DNA of 64,000 bases from Flavobacteriales bacterium (GTDB lineage Bacteria > Bacteroidota > Bacteroidia > Flavobacteriales > Flavobacteriaceae), in assembly GCA_027066365.1 (NCBI GenBank), contig JAMONV010000059.1, positions 1 through 64,000 of the forward strand, given 5' to 3'. Positions within the stretch are counted from its first letter, which is position 1. Each line of letters begins with the position of its first letter. The position numbers were made by a program, and so were the translations under genes. This document shows, piece after piece, positions 52,655 to 62,406 of the stretch. The notes beneath the pieces are model-generated. The model ran no database searches and was not told the DNA's origin. It worked only from the letters and a program-made list of their open reading frames with translations.

Positions 52655-52686
52655 CAAAAAAAAGAGAACCCCTAAGGTCCTCTTTT
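52655..52686 (-). terminator. Rho-independent terminator after the metallopeptidase pair
   Basis: On the minus strand AAAAGAGGACC pairs with GGTTCTCTTTT (one G-T pair) and continues into a T run. Confidence 0.8.
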
Positions 52687-52709
52687 ATGATATGTAAGTG
52701 GAAAAGGTT

Positions 52710-55373
52710 TTACTCGACAATTATTTTTCTAATGGATTGTTTATCTCCGTCGGTGATATGGAGGATATAAACGCCTTTCGACCAATTTTTTACGGAAATT
52801 TCTTTGAAGGTTTCACCGGTTGCGTGGTAGTTGTTTTGATAAATTATTCTTCCGTTTAAGTCGGTGATGCGGATATTTTGACGGGATGAAGTGCCGATGA
52901 ATTGAATCCGGATAAAATCGCAGGCGGGGTTGGGGTAAATTTCCAATCCGCTGACGGGGTTGTGTTCTTCTACGTCCATTAGGGTGCAGATATTTAAATT
53001 CCAGCTGTTGAGTGCTCCGGTATCTTGATCGGCGTTATCGGATATAAATAAAGTCCATGTGCCTTGTGCATTTTCTCCGTCAAATGCAGATAAGGCGTCC
53101 ACTGCTTGATAATGGTTTCCTGCGTTCATAGAGTTGCAATCCATATTGGGTGCTTCGTCATCGAAAACGGTATTGATATGGTCTTGTCCGCTGCAGTTAC
53201 GATTAAATAGTGAGACCGTTGTTCCTTGGGGAGAAGTGAGGCGAATAATCAAATCTTGGATGTAAGTATGGGAAATATTCACACTAACGTTCAAATCGGA
53301 GATGGAAATGCTTTGGTTGACGTTGATGGTCGAGGTAATACCATTAGGGTTATTGTCGGGGATGGCTACTTGCGTGGTGTCGCTGAAATCGTAGCATACG
53401 GTGGTATAATTTCCAATGGTTAAATCGGCGTGGTTTATATCGAAGAAGTAATTGTTATGTGCTTTCACCATATATCTTGCACTGGGAGATTGGGCTGTGG
53501 AAGGAATGACAACGGTTTCGGAACCGTCGTTGGGAGTGTTGGAAGCGAGGATGATATTATAGGTTTCGCCTCCGTCGAGGGAAAGAAGGATGTCAACGGA
53601 AGAGCAATTGATATTATTGGCATCGGTGCCGGCTACGTCCCATGTGATGTTGACACTTTGGCCGGGTTGCAGGGTTTGGGGTGTGTCGTGAGAGGTAACG
53701 CGAAAAGGTCCCGTTCCGTCGACGGTTCCCAGAACGACTTCATCGCGAGCGATTTGACCGCCCGGGGTAACATTGTCTCTGACGGTGACGGTGAAACTCA
53801 AGATTCTTTGCACTGTGGGCAACACTTCCCATGTGTTTCCGTAATTGCCGTTCAGGATGTCCTGAATGCGGGGAAAATAACGGATATTATCGGTTGTGGC
53901 GGGATAGCTTCGGAACATGGGACCGGTTGTGTTGGTGGAAGAAGGCGGGGCATTGGTTTGTCCGCTGTCGTTAAATACGTCGGTTTCATCCCATGAGTAG
54001 GTTAAAATATCATTGCTGTCCGCATCGGTAGCGGTGGCGATAATCATGAAGGGGGTATTCATTGGTATCCATTTGTCGGCACCTAAGGTTACGGTTGGTG
54101 TGTGGTTGCTTAAGGTGGTATGATTGGAGCAATCGTTCCCTTGAATATGATTCCAAATTTCGTTGATGGAAACGGTATGGAATTGCGGGTCGCTGTGATT
54201 TTGAACGTTGGGGGCGCAAACGCCGGCGTAAGCCATGATTGTAGTTCCGCTGCCGGGTTCTACGGCGGTATTGTCATTTCTGTTTCCTCTACAGTAGTTG
54301 GCAAAGGTATGATTTCCACCGAACTGGTGTCCCATTTCATGGGCGACAAAATCGATGGCGTAGGGGTCGCCAACGGGATCATTCAATCCGGTTTCGCCTC
54401 TGGCTTTGTAATTATCTACGCAAACAACTCCCAATCCGGCCAATCCGCCGCCGCCGGTGGTGCCTACGTGGCCGATATCATAATTGTTAGAGCCGATTGT
54501 ATTGTCGAGGTTATTTTGGTTTTGTGCCAATAATGCGGATGAATTATTGTTGTCGTAAGGGTCGTTATTGGGATCTAAGTAAATAATGTCCAATTCATTA
54601 GGAATCAATTCTAAATGGATGGCCAAGTCCACTTCATAAACTTCATTAACGCGGTCGATAATGGCAACGATAGCATTCAAAACCGCTTGTTTTTTTTGAG
54701 CGTCGGTGGCATTGGAAGGGATATCACCGTTGTTAATAGCTCGTTGCACGTGATATTGTGAAAATTCTCCGTCGGCGGCAAATGCCAAGCGGAAAGTTCT
54801 GAGGATGCCGTCGTTAAATGCCGGCCGTGCGTTTTGATTTTGATCGAGGGTTTCGCGGGTGATTTCGGTCACGTCGCAATGAAATTCCGGTGCCGTTCTG
54901 TTTTTCAGATAGTAATATATATAGGTATCATCATTGTCGTATTGCTGCAAAACGGCGCGTCCTTCTTTCAAACCATATATTTCCCATGTCACACCGAAGG
55001 GTGATATCAATAAGCGAAATCTGTGTCCTTGTTTGCTGATTCCGCGATAGGTTTTGATTTCCGGTGCTTTGGTTTCCAGTTCCGGACTCATGGGGTGGGT
55101 TCGATACATGAAGAAGGTTTCGGTATTTCCGTCGGGTGTTGGAATATCCAAGCCTAACGGTGATTGCTGTCCCGAGAATTGATCGGGCGTGTCGTTTAGC
55201 ATATCGGTTAAGACTTGCTTGTCGATTTTGAGTAACGTATAACTTACAGGCATATTTTCCGCCGGATAAGTAACTTGTCCGGTTGCTTCTTTTACTTTGG
55301 TGACAAATTTTTGGGCATATGTGCTAATGCCGAAAGTCATTGTCAAAATCAGAGCATAAATCGTTTTTCTCAT
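52710..55373 (-). CDS. Secreted reprolysin-like metallopeptidase with P domain and T9SS signal (copy 2)
   Basis: The 887-aa protein has a signal peptide (ending STYAQ), a pro-like region (~25-190), a metzincin protease domain with HEMGHQFGGNH (residues 345-355) and a downstream AYAGVC in which Met-turn is expected, a central Ig-like region, a proprotein-convertase P domain (~665-800), and a T9SS type A sorting domain (last ~75 residues, YPNPACDF...KGVYILHITD). It should be secreted and cleave protein. It follows its paralogue by 6 nt on the same strand. Confidence 0.92.
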   Translation of the reverse strand: MRKTIYALILTMTFGISTYAQKFVTKVKEATGQVTYPAENMPVSYTLLKIDKQVLTDMLNDTPDQFSGQQSPLGLDIPTPDGNTETFFMYRTHPMSPELETKAPEIKTYRGISKQGHRFRLLISPFGVTWEIYGLKEGRAVLQQYDNDDTYIYYYLKNRTAPEFHCDVTEITRETLDQNQNARPAFNDGILRTFRLAFAADGEFSQYHVQRAINNGDIPSNATDAQKKQAVLNAIVAIIDRVNEVYEVDLAIHLELIPNELDIIYLDPNNDPYDNNNSSALLAQNQNNLDNTIGSNNYDIGHVGTTGGGGLAGLGVVCVDNYKARGETGLNDPVGDPYAIDFVAHEMGHQFGGNHTFANYCRGNRNDNTAVEPGSGTTIMAYAGVCAPNVQNHSDPQFHTVSINEIWNHIQGNDCSNHTTLSNHTPTVTLGADKWIPMNTPFMIIATATDADSNDILTYSWDETDVFNDSGQTNAPPSSTNTTGPMFRSYPATTDNIRYFPRIQDILNGNYGNTWEVLPTVQRILSFTVTVRDNVTPGGQIARDEVVLGTVDGTGPFRVTSHDTPQTLQPGQSVNITWDVAGTDANNINCSSVDILLSLDGGETYNIILASNTPNDGSETVVIPSTAQSPSARYMVKAHNNYFFDINHADLTIGNYTTVCYDFSDTTQVAIPDNNPNGITSTINVNQSISISDLNVSVNISHTYIQDLIIRLTSPQGTTVSLFNRNCSGQDHINTVFDDEAPNMDCNSMNAGNHYQAVDALSAFDGENAQGTWTLFISDNADQDTGALNSWNLNICTLMDVEEHNPVSGLEIYPNPACDFIRIQFIGTSSRQNIRITDLNGRIIYQNNYHATGETFKEISVKNWSKGVYILHITDGDKQSIRKIIVE

Positions 55374-55379
55374 AGTGGA

Positions 55380-58040
55380 TTATTTTATTTGTATGATTTC
55401 ATTCACTAATTGTTTGCCGGTAGCAACTTTTAGAATGTAATTTCCTTTTTGGAGATACGGAACGTGAATTTCGGCTTGCCAATGATTGCCGTATGTTTCG
55501 AAGTCTTTTTGATAGACCGGCCGTCCGCTCATATCTGTAATTTGAACCGAAACTTTTTTATCGGTAAGTTCGGGAATTTCGATATTGAATACGCCGTTTG
55601 ACGGATTGGGGTAAATTTTAAGTCCGGGAATTTTTGTGGTGGCTATGTTTTGTTGAATAAAACAAAAATCCAGTCCCCAGCTGTTTAGGATTCCTTCATC
55701 GGGAGAATTATTGTCGACAATATGAATGATCCAATCGCCTTGTGAATATTGGGAATTGAATGCGGACAAAGCTTCGACGGGGGTTATGTTTCCCGAGAGG
55801 TTGGAACATGAGATGTTGTTTCCTTGGTCGTCGAAGGTGAGTTGTAGATTATCTTCTCCGCCGCAGTTATGGTTCCAAAGCACTACGTGAGTTCCGGCGG
55901 GGCTGATTAATTCGACAAACAAATCGCGCACGTATTGGTGTGAAATGTTCAGGTTTAGATTGACATCGGAAATGTATTCATTATCGGCTATGTGTATGGT
56001 GTCATAAATTCCGTTTGTATTGTTGTCGGGAATGATTAATGCCGGAGAACGGGAGAATTGATGTCCGCAACTGTTTTGGAAATTACCAACGGAAATACTT
56101 CCTCTGCTTAAGGTGAAGAAGTAATTGTTTTGTGCTTTTACCATCAATCTTCCCGAAGGGGTATTGATATTGGAGGGGACGGTAATGGTAGCGGTTCCGT
56201 TGTTGGGTATGTTGGCCGCCAAGGTGTCGGTAAAATGACGTCCTCCGTCTGTTGAAAAGATAATATCTACGGTTTGACAATTGACGTTTCCGCCGTCGGT
56301 TCTGGCGACGTTCCATGTGATGTTTTTGGTTTCTCCGTGTTGCCAAGATTCAAAACCGGTTTGTGAAGTTAGTTCGAAGGGGCCGGCGGTTTCTTCCACG
56401 CCGAAAACGATTTCATTGGTTGCGGTTTGTCCGCCGGCGGGATTATTGTCCCGTGCGGTGACTTTGAAGCGGAGCAATCGCGTAACCGATGGTAGGACTT
56501 CCCATGTGGTCGAAAGCCGGTTGGTCAAAAGAGAGTCGAGATTGGGCAAGAATCGAACCGTGTCGGTGGTTGGCGGGAAGGGGCGGAACATGGGGCCGTG
56601 TGTCCAAGTGGGTTGGGGTGGTGTTGAGATGTTTTGGCTTTGTTGGGGGCGGTCGTATTCATCCCAAACAAAAGTGATTGTGTCGCCATCGGGGTCGGTG
56701 GCGGAGACGGGGATCATAAGTGGGGTTTGTTTCGGGACGTAGCGGCTGGGCCCTAGGGTTAAAACGGGTGCTTGGTTTCCGGTTGAAGTATTAGTGCTAC
56801 AGGTGGCATTTAAACGGATAAAATTTTCAATTTCGTTAAGAGAGGCGGTATTGAACCGGTCGTCGGTCCAATCTTGTATGTCGGGCGGACAAATACCGGC
56901 GTATGCCATAATGGTGGTTCCGCTGCCGGTTTCTACGGCGGTGTCGTCGTTTCGCCGTCCGCCGCATGTGGAATTGGAAAAGACGTGATTGGCGCCAAAC
57001 AAATGCCCTAATTCGTGGCTGGCAACGGAAATAATAAAACGGTCTGTTTCGGGGTATCTTCCCCGGGCGGCACTGCTGGCTTTAAATCCCTGACATACTT
57101 GACCTAATCGTGCTAATCCTTGTAATACGCCTTGACACCATACTTGACTGGCGTCGTAGTTGGCGCTTCCGATATTGCTATCGACGGTATTTTGATTGGC
57201 GCCGATTAGCGAAGACATGTTGGTAGTGTTGTTGTCGAAGGGGTCATTATTCGGGTCTAAAAAGATGATTTGGTCATTATTGTTCACCAGTTGCATACGC
57301 ACACTTAAATCGCGTTCATAAACGCTGTTAATCCGGGTTACGGCAGCCACCAGCTCGCCCAGAATAGCGTTTTTCTTTTCCGATATGCTGGCTGAAGCTG
57401 AAATGCCCAAGCGGTTTAGGGTATATTGCGAAAATTCGCCGGTGGTGGAAACGGCGTAGCGAAAAGTGCGTAGTGTTCCGTCATTGAAGCCGGGGCGTGC
57501 TTGATTATCCGGTTCGCCGCCGGGTGTTATTTCTTCCGTATCGCACTGAAAATTGAAGCCGGGGATGATTTGTTTGTCGATGGAAAAACCTATCCATGTG
57601 TTTGGGGAATAGGGTTTGAGCAGAAAAGTGGTTTGGCCGGGCCTTAAAACCGTTACGTAAATTCTGTATTTGGTTAATGCCACATAAACGGATTTTCCGC
57701 TTTTGGATTTTCCTGCGAAAGTATGAATATCGGGATTGTTCCGTGCCAAGTCTTCTTCCATATACCGGGTGGAAAGTATTTCGAAACTTTCTTGATGTCC
57801 TGCTAAATCAACGGGAAAATTTACGTATCGACCGGAACGGGTTGTTTCGAAACGATAGGGGATACCGGATAATTGATCCCGCAAATTGCGATCGTCGACA
57901 TAAAAATAGGAGAATTGTTGCGGCATGGGTTCGGTGAAGAATAATTCTCCTTTCGGTTGTTCAAAATGCATTTTCCATTTTTGAGCGTGTAGATTTAAGC
58001 TCAAAATAACGGCTAGAAAAAATAGTGCCTTTTTCATCAT
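55380..58040 (-). CDS. Secreted reprolysin-like metallopeptidase with P domain and T9SS signal (copy 1)
   Basis: The 886-aa protein has the same architecture as the next gene: signal peptide (ending LHAQ), pro-like region, HELGHLFGANH zinc motif (residues 342-352), AYAGICPPDIQDW as the Met-turn area counterpart, Ig-like region, P domain with FVELISPAGTHVVLWN, and T9SS sorting domain (YPNPSNGVFNIEIP...KGNYILKVAT). The two are close paralogues from a tandem duplication and probably one operon. Confidence 0.92.
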   Translation of the reverse strand: MMKKALFFLAVILSLNLHAQKWKMHFEQPKGELFFTEPMPQQFSYFYVDDRNLRDQLSGIPYRFETTRSGRYVNFPVDLAGHQESFEILSTRYMEEDLARNNPDIHTFAGKSKSGKSVYVALTKYRIYVTVLRPGQTTFLLKPYSPNTWIGFSIDKQIIPGFNFQCDTEEITPGGEPDNQARPGFNDGTLRTFRYAVSTTGEFSQYTLNRLGISASASISEKKNAILGELVAAVTRINSVYERDLSVRMQLVNNNDQIIFLDPNNDPFDNNTTNMSSLIGANQNTVDSNIGSANYDASQVWCQGVLQGLARLGQVCQGFKASSAARGRYPETDRFIISVASHELGHLFGANHVFSNSTCGGRRNDDTAVETGSGTTIMAYAGICPPDIQDWTDDRFNTASLNEIENFIRLNATCSTNTSTGNQAPVLTLGPSRYVPKQTPLMIPVSATDPDGDTITFVWDEYDRPQQSQNISTPPQPTWTHGPMFRPFPPTTDTVRFLPNLDSLLTNRLSTTWEVLPSVTRLLRFKVTARDNNPAGGQTATNEIVFGVEETAGPFELTSQTGFESWQHGETKNITWNVARTDGGNVNCQTVDIIFSTDGGRHFTDTLAANIPNNGTATITVPSNINTPSGRLMVKAQNNYFFTLSRGSISVGNFQNSCGHQFSRSPALIIPDNNTNGIYDTIHIADNEYISDVNLNLNISHQYVRDLFVELISPAGTHVVLWNHNCGGEDNLQLTFDDQGNNISCSNLSGNITPVEALSAFNSQYSQGDWIIHIVDNNSPDEGILNSWGLDFCFIQQNIATTKIPGLKIYPNPSNGVFNIEIPELTDKKVSVQITDMSGRPVYQKDFETYGNHWQAEIHVPYLQKGNYILKVATGKQLVNEIIQIK

Positions 58041-58062
58041 TGTTTGTTTTCTTTATTTCGTT

Positions 58063-58070
58063 CAAAGTTA
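58063..58070 (-). promoter_or_regulatory. Bacteroidota -7 element TAACTTTG of the metallopeptidase pair
   Basis: Exact TAnnTTTG match on the minus strand, 22 nt before the ATG at 58040. The -33 position is a T run rather than TTTG. Confidence 0.55.
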
Positions 58071-58314
58071 TGAAATATTCTATGAAAACTAAAAAAGAAA
58101 TATTCAAAAATTATACCGTAAATAAGGTAAATTATATTGAAAAATACAATATTTATATGCGAATTCTTAATTTAGTTGAATTTGAATAAAAATTTTAATA
58201 AAATGGAGGCCAATCTTCGTGCCTTTTTGCATTAGCTTCGCGTCGAGTTGTGAAGTTCGAGAGCAAAATTTAATCGGAAGAAATATCCATCGAATAACCG
58301 GCAATTTATTGCAT

Positions 58315-58346
58315 TTTGAATGTTTAATTTGAAGTTTCTACCTTTG
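58315..58346 (+). promoter_or_regulatory. Promoter of oligopeptidase B
   Basis: TTTG (58315-58318), 20-nt spacer, TACCTTTG (58339-58346): exact consensus, 21 nt before the ATG. Confidence 0.8.
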
Positions 58347-58367
58347 CATGCTAAAGTTTGAAATTCC

Positions 58368-60437
58368 ATGGTTCCGAAGAAATCTTATCCCGTTGCCCCG
58401 CGTAAGATTAAGAAATTGGAAAAATTCGGCGATGTGCGTTTGGATCCGTATTATTGGATGAGGGATCGCGGCAGCAAGGCAGTGATGGATTATTTGGCAG
58501 CGGAAAATGATTATTATAAAGCCGTTACGGCCGATTTGCGGGAATTTGAACAAAAGCTTTTTGAGGAATTGAAAGCCCGGTTTAAGGACGAAGACGAGTC
58601 GGTTCCTTATTATTATAAGGGATGGTATTTTCAGACTAAATATCCGAAAGGACGGGAATATCCGGTTTTTTTGCGTTGGCGGAATGAATCGGATAAGGAA
58701 ATTTTTTTCGATGCCAACGAAAGAGCCGAAGGTCATGAATTTTATGCACCCGGTGGATTGCGTATCAGCCCCAATGATAGGTGGTTGGCTTTTGCGGAAG
58801 ATTTTCGCGGAAGGAGATTGTATCAAATCCGGCTTAAAGATTTGGAAAGCGGACGTATTATTGAAGGAGAAGTTTTGACGAATACGACCGGTTCGGTGGT
58901 TTGGCAAAATGATTCCAAAGCGTTTTATTATGTCAAAAAAAATCCCGTAACCTTGCGTGCCGAGAAGGTATATAAACATTATTTGGGCAGACCAGTGGAA
59001 GAAGATATTTTGGTGTATGAAGAAAATGATCCGGAATATGACGTGCATGTGTCCAAAAGCAAAACCGAAGATTTTATTTTTATTGTCATTGCCGCTAACA
59101 CTTCCACCGAATATCGTTTAAAGGATGCTCGCATTGACCGGGATGATTTCGTGCTTATCAAACCGCGCAGAAAAAATATCGAATATTATCCTTATCACAT
59201 AAAAGACAATCGTTTCCTTGTGGTAACCAATGAAGATGGTGCCACCGATTTTAAAATCGTGCATGCGATTTTGAAGGAAGGAAAACTTGAATATCAAGAC
59301 GGTTTTTTACCTCACCGGCAGGGGATTTTGCTAGAAGAAATAGAAGTTTTTCGTGACAGGATTGTATTGACGGAACGTGAAAACGGCTTGACACGAATTC
59401 GTTTGTTATCATTGGACAAAAAAACGGATTTTTATATTCCGTTTGACGAAGAAACTTACACGGTATATTTGGGAACCAATCCCGATCCGGATGCCAAGGC
59501 ATTTCGTTATGTTTACAATTCAATGACCACGCCTTCCGGTGTGTTGGAATATGATTTCGAATCGGGCGAAAGGCGGGTATTGAAGGAGGATGAGATTCCC
59601 GGCGGAAAATTCAATAAAAACAATTATGATTCCAAACGGATTTGGGTGCCGGGTCGCGACGGAGCAAGGATTCCGGTATCGATGGTTTGGAATAAAAAAA
59701 TAGATCTTAGGGCGGGAAATCCGCTTTTATTATACGGTTACGGTGCTTACGGAATCACGATTGATGATAATTTCAGCAAGAACCGTTTGTCGTTGCTCGA
59801 TCGCGGTTTTATTTTCGCCATTGCCCATGTGAGAGGCGGAGAATATCTCGGCCGGAAGTGGTATGAAGAGGGAAAATTATTGAAGAAAAAAAATACTTTC
59901 CACGATTTTATTGATGTAGCGAAATACTTGATAAAAGAAGGGTACACTTCGGCGGAACAACTCTATGCTATGGGTGGTTCGGCGGGTGGTTTGTTGATTG
60001 GTGCCGTGCTGAATATGGCGCCGGAATTGTTTCACGGAGCCGTGGCGCAGGTGCCTTTTGTGGATGTGCTTACTACGATGTTGGACGAAAGTATTCCGCT
60101 TACGACGGGTGAATATGAAGAATGGGGAAATCCCAATGAAAAGGTCTATTACGATTACATCAAATCCTATTCGCCTTACGATAACGTCAAACCGCAAGTT
60201 TATCCCCACTTATTGGTGACCGCGGGATATCACGATTCGCAAGTGCAATATTGGGAGCCGGCCAAATGGGTTGCCAAATTACGACATGAAAAATCCGGTG
60301 AAAACATTTTGTTATTACACACTGATATGAAGACCGGGCATTCGGGAGCGGCCGGTCGTTTTGAATCGCTCAAAGATACGGCACGTGAATTCGCCTTTGT
60401 TTTGGATCTTGCCGACCGCAAAAAAATTATCCGATGA
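58368..60437 (+). CDS. ptrB: Oligopeptidase B (S9A serine peptidase)
   Basis: The 689-aa enzyme has a beta-propeller (~70-400) and an alpha/beta-hydrolase domain. The nucleophile motif is GGSAGG (residues 541-546), the acid Asp is in TAGYHDSQVQYWEPAKW, and the His in TDMKTGHSGAAGRF. DESIPLTTGEYEEWGNP is a signature of oligopeptidase B, which cuts after Arg/Lys in short peptides. No signal peptide is visible, so it is cytoplasmic. The EamA gene overlaps its stop by four bases. Confidence 0.94.
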   Translation: MVPKKSYPVAPRKIKKLEKFGDVRLDPYYWMRDRGSKAVMDYLAAENDYYKAVTADLREFEQKLFEELKARFKDEDESVPYYYKGWYFQTKYPKGREYPVFLRWRNESDKEIFFDANERAEGHEFYAPGGLRISPNDRWLAFAEDFRGRRLYQIRLKDLESGRIIEGEVLTNTTGSVVWQNDSKAFYYVKKNPVTLRAEKVYKHYLGRPVEEDILVYEENDPEYDVHVSKSKTEDFIFIVIAANTSTEYRLKDARIDRDDFVLIKPRRKNIEYYPYHIKDNRFLVVTNEDGATDFKIVHAILKEGKLEYQDGFLPHRQGILLEEIEVFRDRIVLTERENGLTRIRLLSLDKKTDFYIPFDEETYTVYLGTNPDPDAKAFRYVYNSMTTPSGVLEYDFESGERRVLKEDEIPGGKFNKNNYDSKRIWVPGRDGARIPVSMVWNKKIDLRAGNPLLLYGYGAYGITIDDNFSKNRLSLLDRGFIFAIAHVRGGEYLGRKWYEEGKLLKKKNTFHDFIDVAKYLIKEGYTSAEQLYAMGGSAGGLLIGAVLNMAPELFHGAVAQVPFVDVLTTMLDESIPLTTGEYEEWGNPNEKVYYDYIKSYSPYDNVKPQVYPHLLVTAGYHDSQVQYWEPAKWVAKLRHEKSGENILLLHTDMKTGHSGAAGRFESLKDTAREFAFVLDLADRKKIIR

Positions 60438-61333
60438 GTCTTTCCCCACGTGCCAAAGGGTATATTTTTACCTTTCTGTCTATATTGGCGGTTTCCAATG
60501 TTTTTGTTTTTAGCAAAGCCGTGCTTAATCGTGTGGCATTTCCTCAATTCGGATTTTGGTGGTTCTTCACGGGCGGTGTATATATTCTGATTTACGGTTT
60601 ACTTATGAAATCTTTCGGTATTTATAAAACTTTCGGACGTCGCGAATATTTTATCCTGCTCATCAACGGCTTTTTGGAGTTAGGCGGAACCATTTATTTT
60701 TTTAAGGCCATTCAAACGGTTCCCAACCCGAGTATCGTTTCGTTTTTGGGGAATCTTACACCGGTGTTTGTGGTTATTTTAGGAACGCTTTTATTACATG
60801 AGCGATTTAATTTTCGTGAGGCCGCCGGTATTGTTATTACTTTGACAGGGGCGTTTTTAATCAGCTATAAGGGGGGGAATGCTTGGGAAGAAATGTTTAT
60901 AGACGGGAGCGAATATGTGTTGTTCTATACTTTGATTTTTGCCGTTAATTCCATTTTGTTGAAAAAATTCGTGCGCAAGCTTTCGCCTGTAGTGCTCACA
61001 GTTAACCGGATTATTTTTTTGACCGCTTTCTTTTTTATTCGCTTGTGGAGCGGTCCTTATTCGTTTGTCATTCCGGCGGATGCATTAAAAAACGTTTGGA
61101 TAGGTTCGTTTCTCGGTCCTTTTCTGACGGTTATTCTTTCCTTGCATGCACTCAAATATATCGAAGTATCCAAAAAATCCGTTTTGGGTGCCACCAAAGG
61201 TTTGTTCGTCATGCTATTATCTTATTTAATGTTTAAACATTTTCCCACTCCCCTTCAAATAACCGGAGGTATCTTATCCATCATCGGTTCAATTTTAATA
61301 GTAACCGGACGTTTGCGATTGAAGAGAGCGTAA
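60434..61333 (+). CDS. EamA/DMT family transporter
   Basis: The 299-aa protein has about ten hydrophobic segments arranged as two EamA repeats. The first ends with VVILGTLLLHERFNFREAAGIVITLTGAFLI (about residues 112-142), the second with LLSYLMFKHFPTPLQITGGILSIIGSILI. DMT transporters move metabolites or drugs; the substrate cannot be told. It is coupled to ptrB and ends 7 nt from the convergent transketolase gene without a visible terminator. Confidence 0.9.
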   Translation: MSLSPRAKGYIFTFLSILAVSNVFVFSKAVLNRVAFPQFGFWWFFTGGVYILIYGLLMKSFGIYKTFGRREYFILLINGFLELGGTIYFFKAIQTVPNPSIVSFLGNLTPVFVVILGTLLLHERFNFREAAGIVITLTGAFLISYKGGNAWEEMFIDGSEYVLFYTLIFAVNSILLKKFVRKLSPVVLTVNRIIFLTAFFFIRLWSGPYSFVIPADALKNVWIGSFLGPFLTVILSLHALKYIEVSKKSVLGATKGLFVMLLSYLMFKHFPTPLQITGGILSIIGSILIVTGRLRLKRA

Positions 61334-61340
61334 AAAAGAT

Positions 61341-62297
61341 TTAACTCTTTCTTTCCAAAACTTTTTTAGCGGCTTGATAGATGGCTTCGTCGTCCAATCC
61401 GTATTTTTTCATTAGCTCGAAATCTTTTCCCGATTCACCAAAAGTGTCGTTAACAGCTACAAATGCTTGCGGAACCGGATATTCACGTGCTAATAATCCC
61501 GCTATACTTTCGCCCAATCCCCCCAGAAAGTTGTGTTCTTCGGCCGTCACTATCGCACCGGTTTTCCGCACCGATTTCAAAATGGCTTCTTCGTCCAAAG
61601 GTTTTATGGTGTGAATATTGATAAGTTCGACCGAAATGCCTTCCCGTTCAAGACGTTCGGTTGCTTCAACGGCTTCCCAAACCAAATGCCCCGTGGCTAC
61701 GATGGTTAAATCGGTTCCTTCTTGCATGAGCCATGCCTTGCCGATTTCAAAAATTTGATTCGCCGGCGTAAAATTTGGCACTTTCGGTCGCCCGAAGCGC
61801 AAATAGACCGGTCCTTTATGCCGGGCAATGGCAAACGTTGCGGCATAAGTTTGGTTGTAGTCACAAGTATTGATTACGGTCATTCCGGGTAGCATTTTCA
61901 TAAGTCCCAAATCTTCCAGTGCCTGGTGTGTGGCGCCGTCTTCGCCCACCGTCAGTCCGGAATGCGAAGCCGCTATTTTCACATTCTTTTCCGAATAGGC
62001 CACCGATTGGCGAATTTGATCATAGACACGTCCCGAAGCAAATTCGGCAAAGGTGGAAGCAAAAGGAATTTTTCCTTCGAGGGTGAGGCCGGCTGCCATG
62101 CCGATCATATTGGCTTCTTGGATGCCCACGTCGAAAAAACGTTCGGGAAAAGCCTTCGCAAAGGCCGTCATTTTAACGGATCCTGCAACGTCGGCGGTTA
62201 ATGCTACGATGTGTGGATTTTCATATCCCAATTTTAACAGGGCGTCGCCAAATCCCGATCGGGTGTCCTTTTTTTCGGTATATGTGAATGTTTTCAT
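61341..62297 (-). CDS. Transketolase, C-terminal subunit
   Basis: The 318-aa protein is the C-terminal half of a split transketolase: pyrimidine-binding domain with VALTADVAGSVKM, DVGIQEANMIGMAAGLTLEGKIPF (~43-66), SHSGLTVGEDGATHQALEDLGLM (~115-137, the catalytic region) and the C-terminal domain ITAEEH-like IVTAEEHNFLGGLGE. The N-terminal, ThDP diphosphate-binding half is not adjacent; upstream is an unrelated T9SS gene behind a terminator. DXS is excluded by length and motifs. The ATG at 62297 is preferred because a -7 box lies between it and an earlier ATG at 62345. Confidence 0.93.
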   Translation of the reverse strand: MKTFTYTEKKDTRSGFGDALLKLGYENPHIVALTADVAGSVKMTAFAKAFPERFFDVGIQEANMIGMAAGLTLEGKIPFASTFAEFASGRVYDQIRQSVAYSEKNVKIAASHSGLTVGEDGATHQALEDLGLMKMLPGMTVINTCDYNQTYAATFAIARHKGPVYLRFGRPKVPNFTPANQIFEIGKAWLMQEGTDLTIVATGHLVWEAVEATERLEREGISVELINIHTIKPLDEEAILKSVRKTGAIVTAEEHNFLGGLGESIAGLLAREYPVPQAFVAVNDTFGESGKDFELMKKYGLDDEAIYQAAKKVLERKS

Positions 62298-62324
62298 CGG
62301 TTGTTCTTTAAAAAGAAATGTTTT

Positions 62325-62332
62325 CAAAGATA
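62325..62332 (-). promoter_or_regulatory. Bacteroidota -7 element TATCTTTG of the transketolase gene
   Basis: Exact TAnnTTTG match on the minus strand, 27 nt before the ATG at 62297. A TTTG lies only 12 nt upstream, in the terminator tail of the T9SS gene. Confidence 0.55.
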
Positions 62333-62344
62333 CGGAATTATCCA

Positions 62345-62377
62345 CAAAAAAATCCCGGACTTTTTTATTCGCCCGGG
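62345..62377 (-). terminator. Rho-independent terminator after the right-edge T9SS gene
   Basis: On the minus strand CCCGGGC pairs with GTCCGGG (one G-T pair) around a 10-nt loop and is followed by a T run (ATTTTTTT). Confidence 0.85.
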
Positions 62378-62406
62378 CGTGTGGATGGGTTGTAATGCTA
62401 TGTTTA

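Larger units (their letters stand above)
58041..58367. other. 327-nt A/T-rich intergenic region between divergent genes
   Basis: The stretch holds the minus-strand promoter of the metallopeptidase pair at its left end and the plus-strand oligopeptidase B promoter at its right end. Between them I see no ORF with family features, RNA gene or repeat. A weak AGGC/GCCT hairpin followed by T lies near 58210-58230. Confidence 0.6.
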
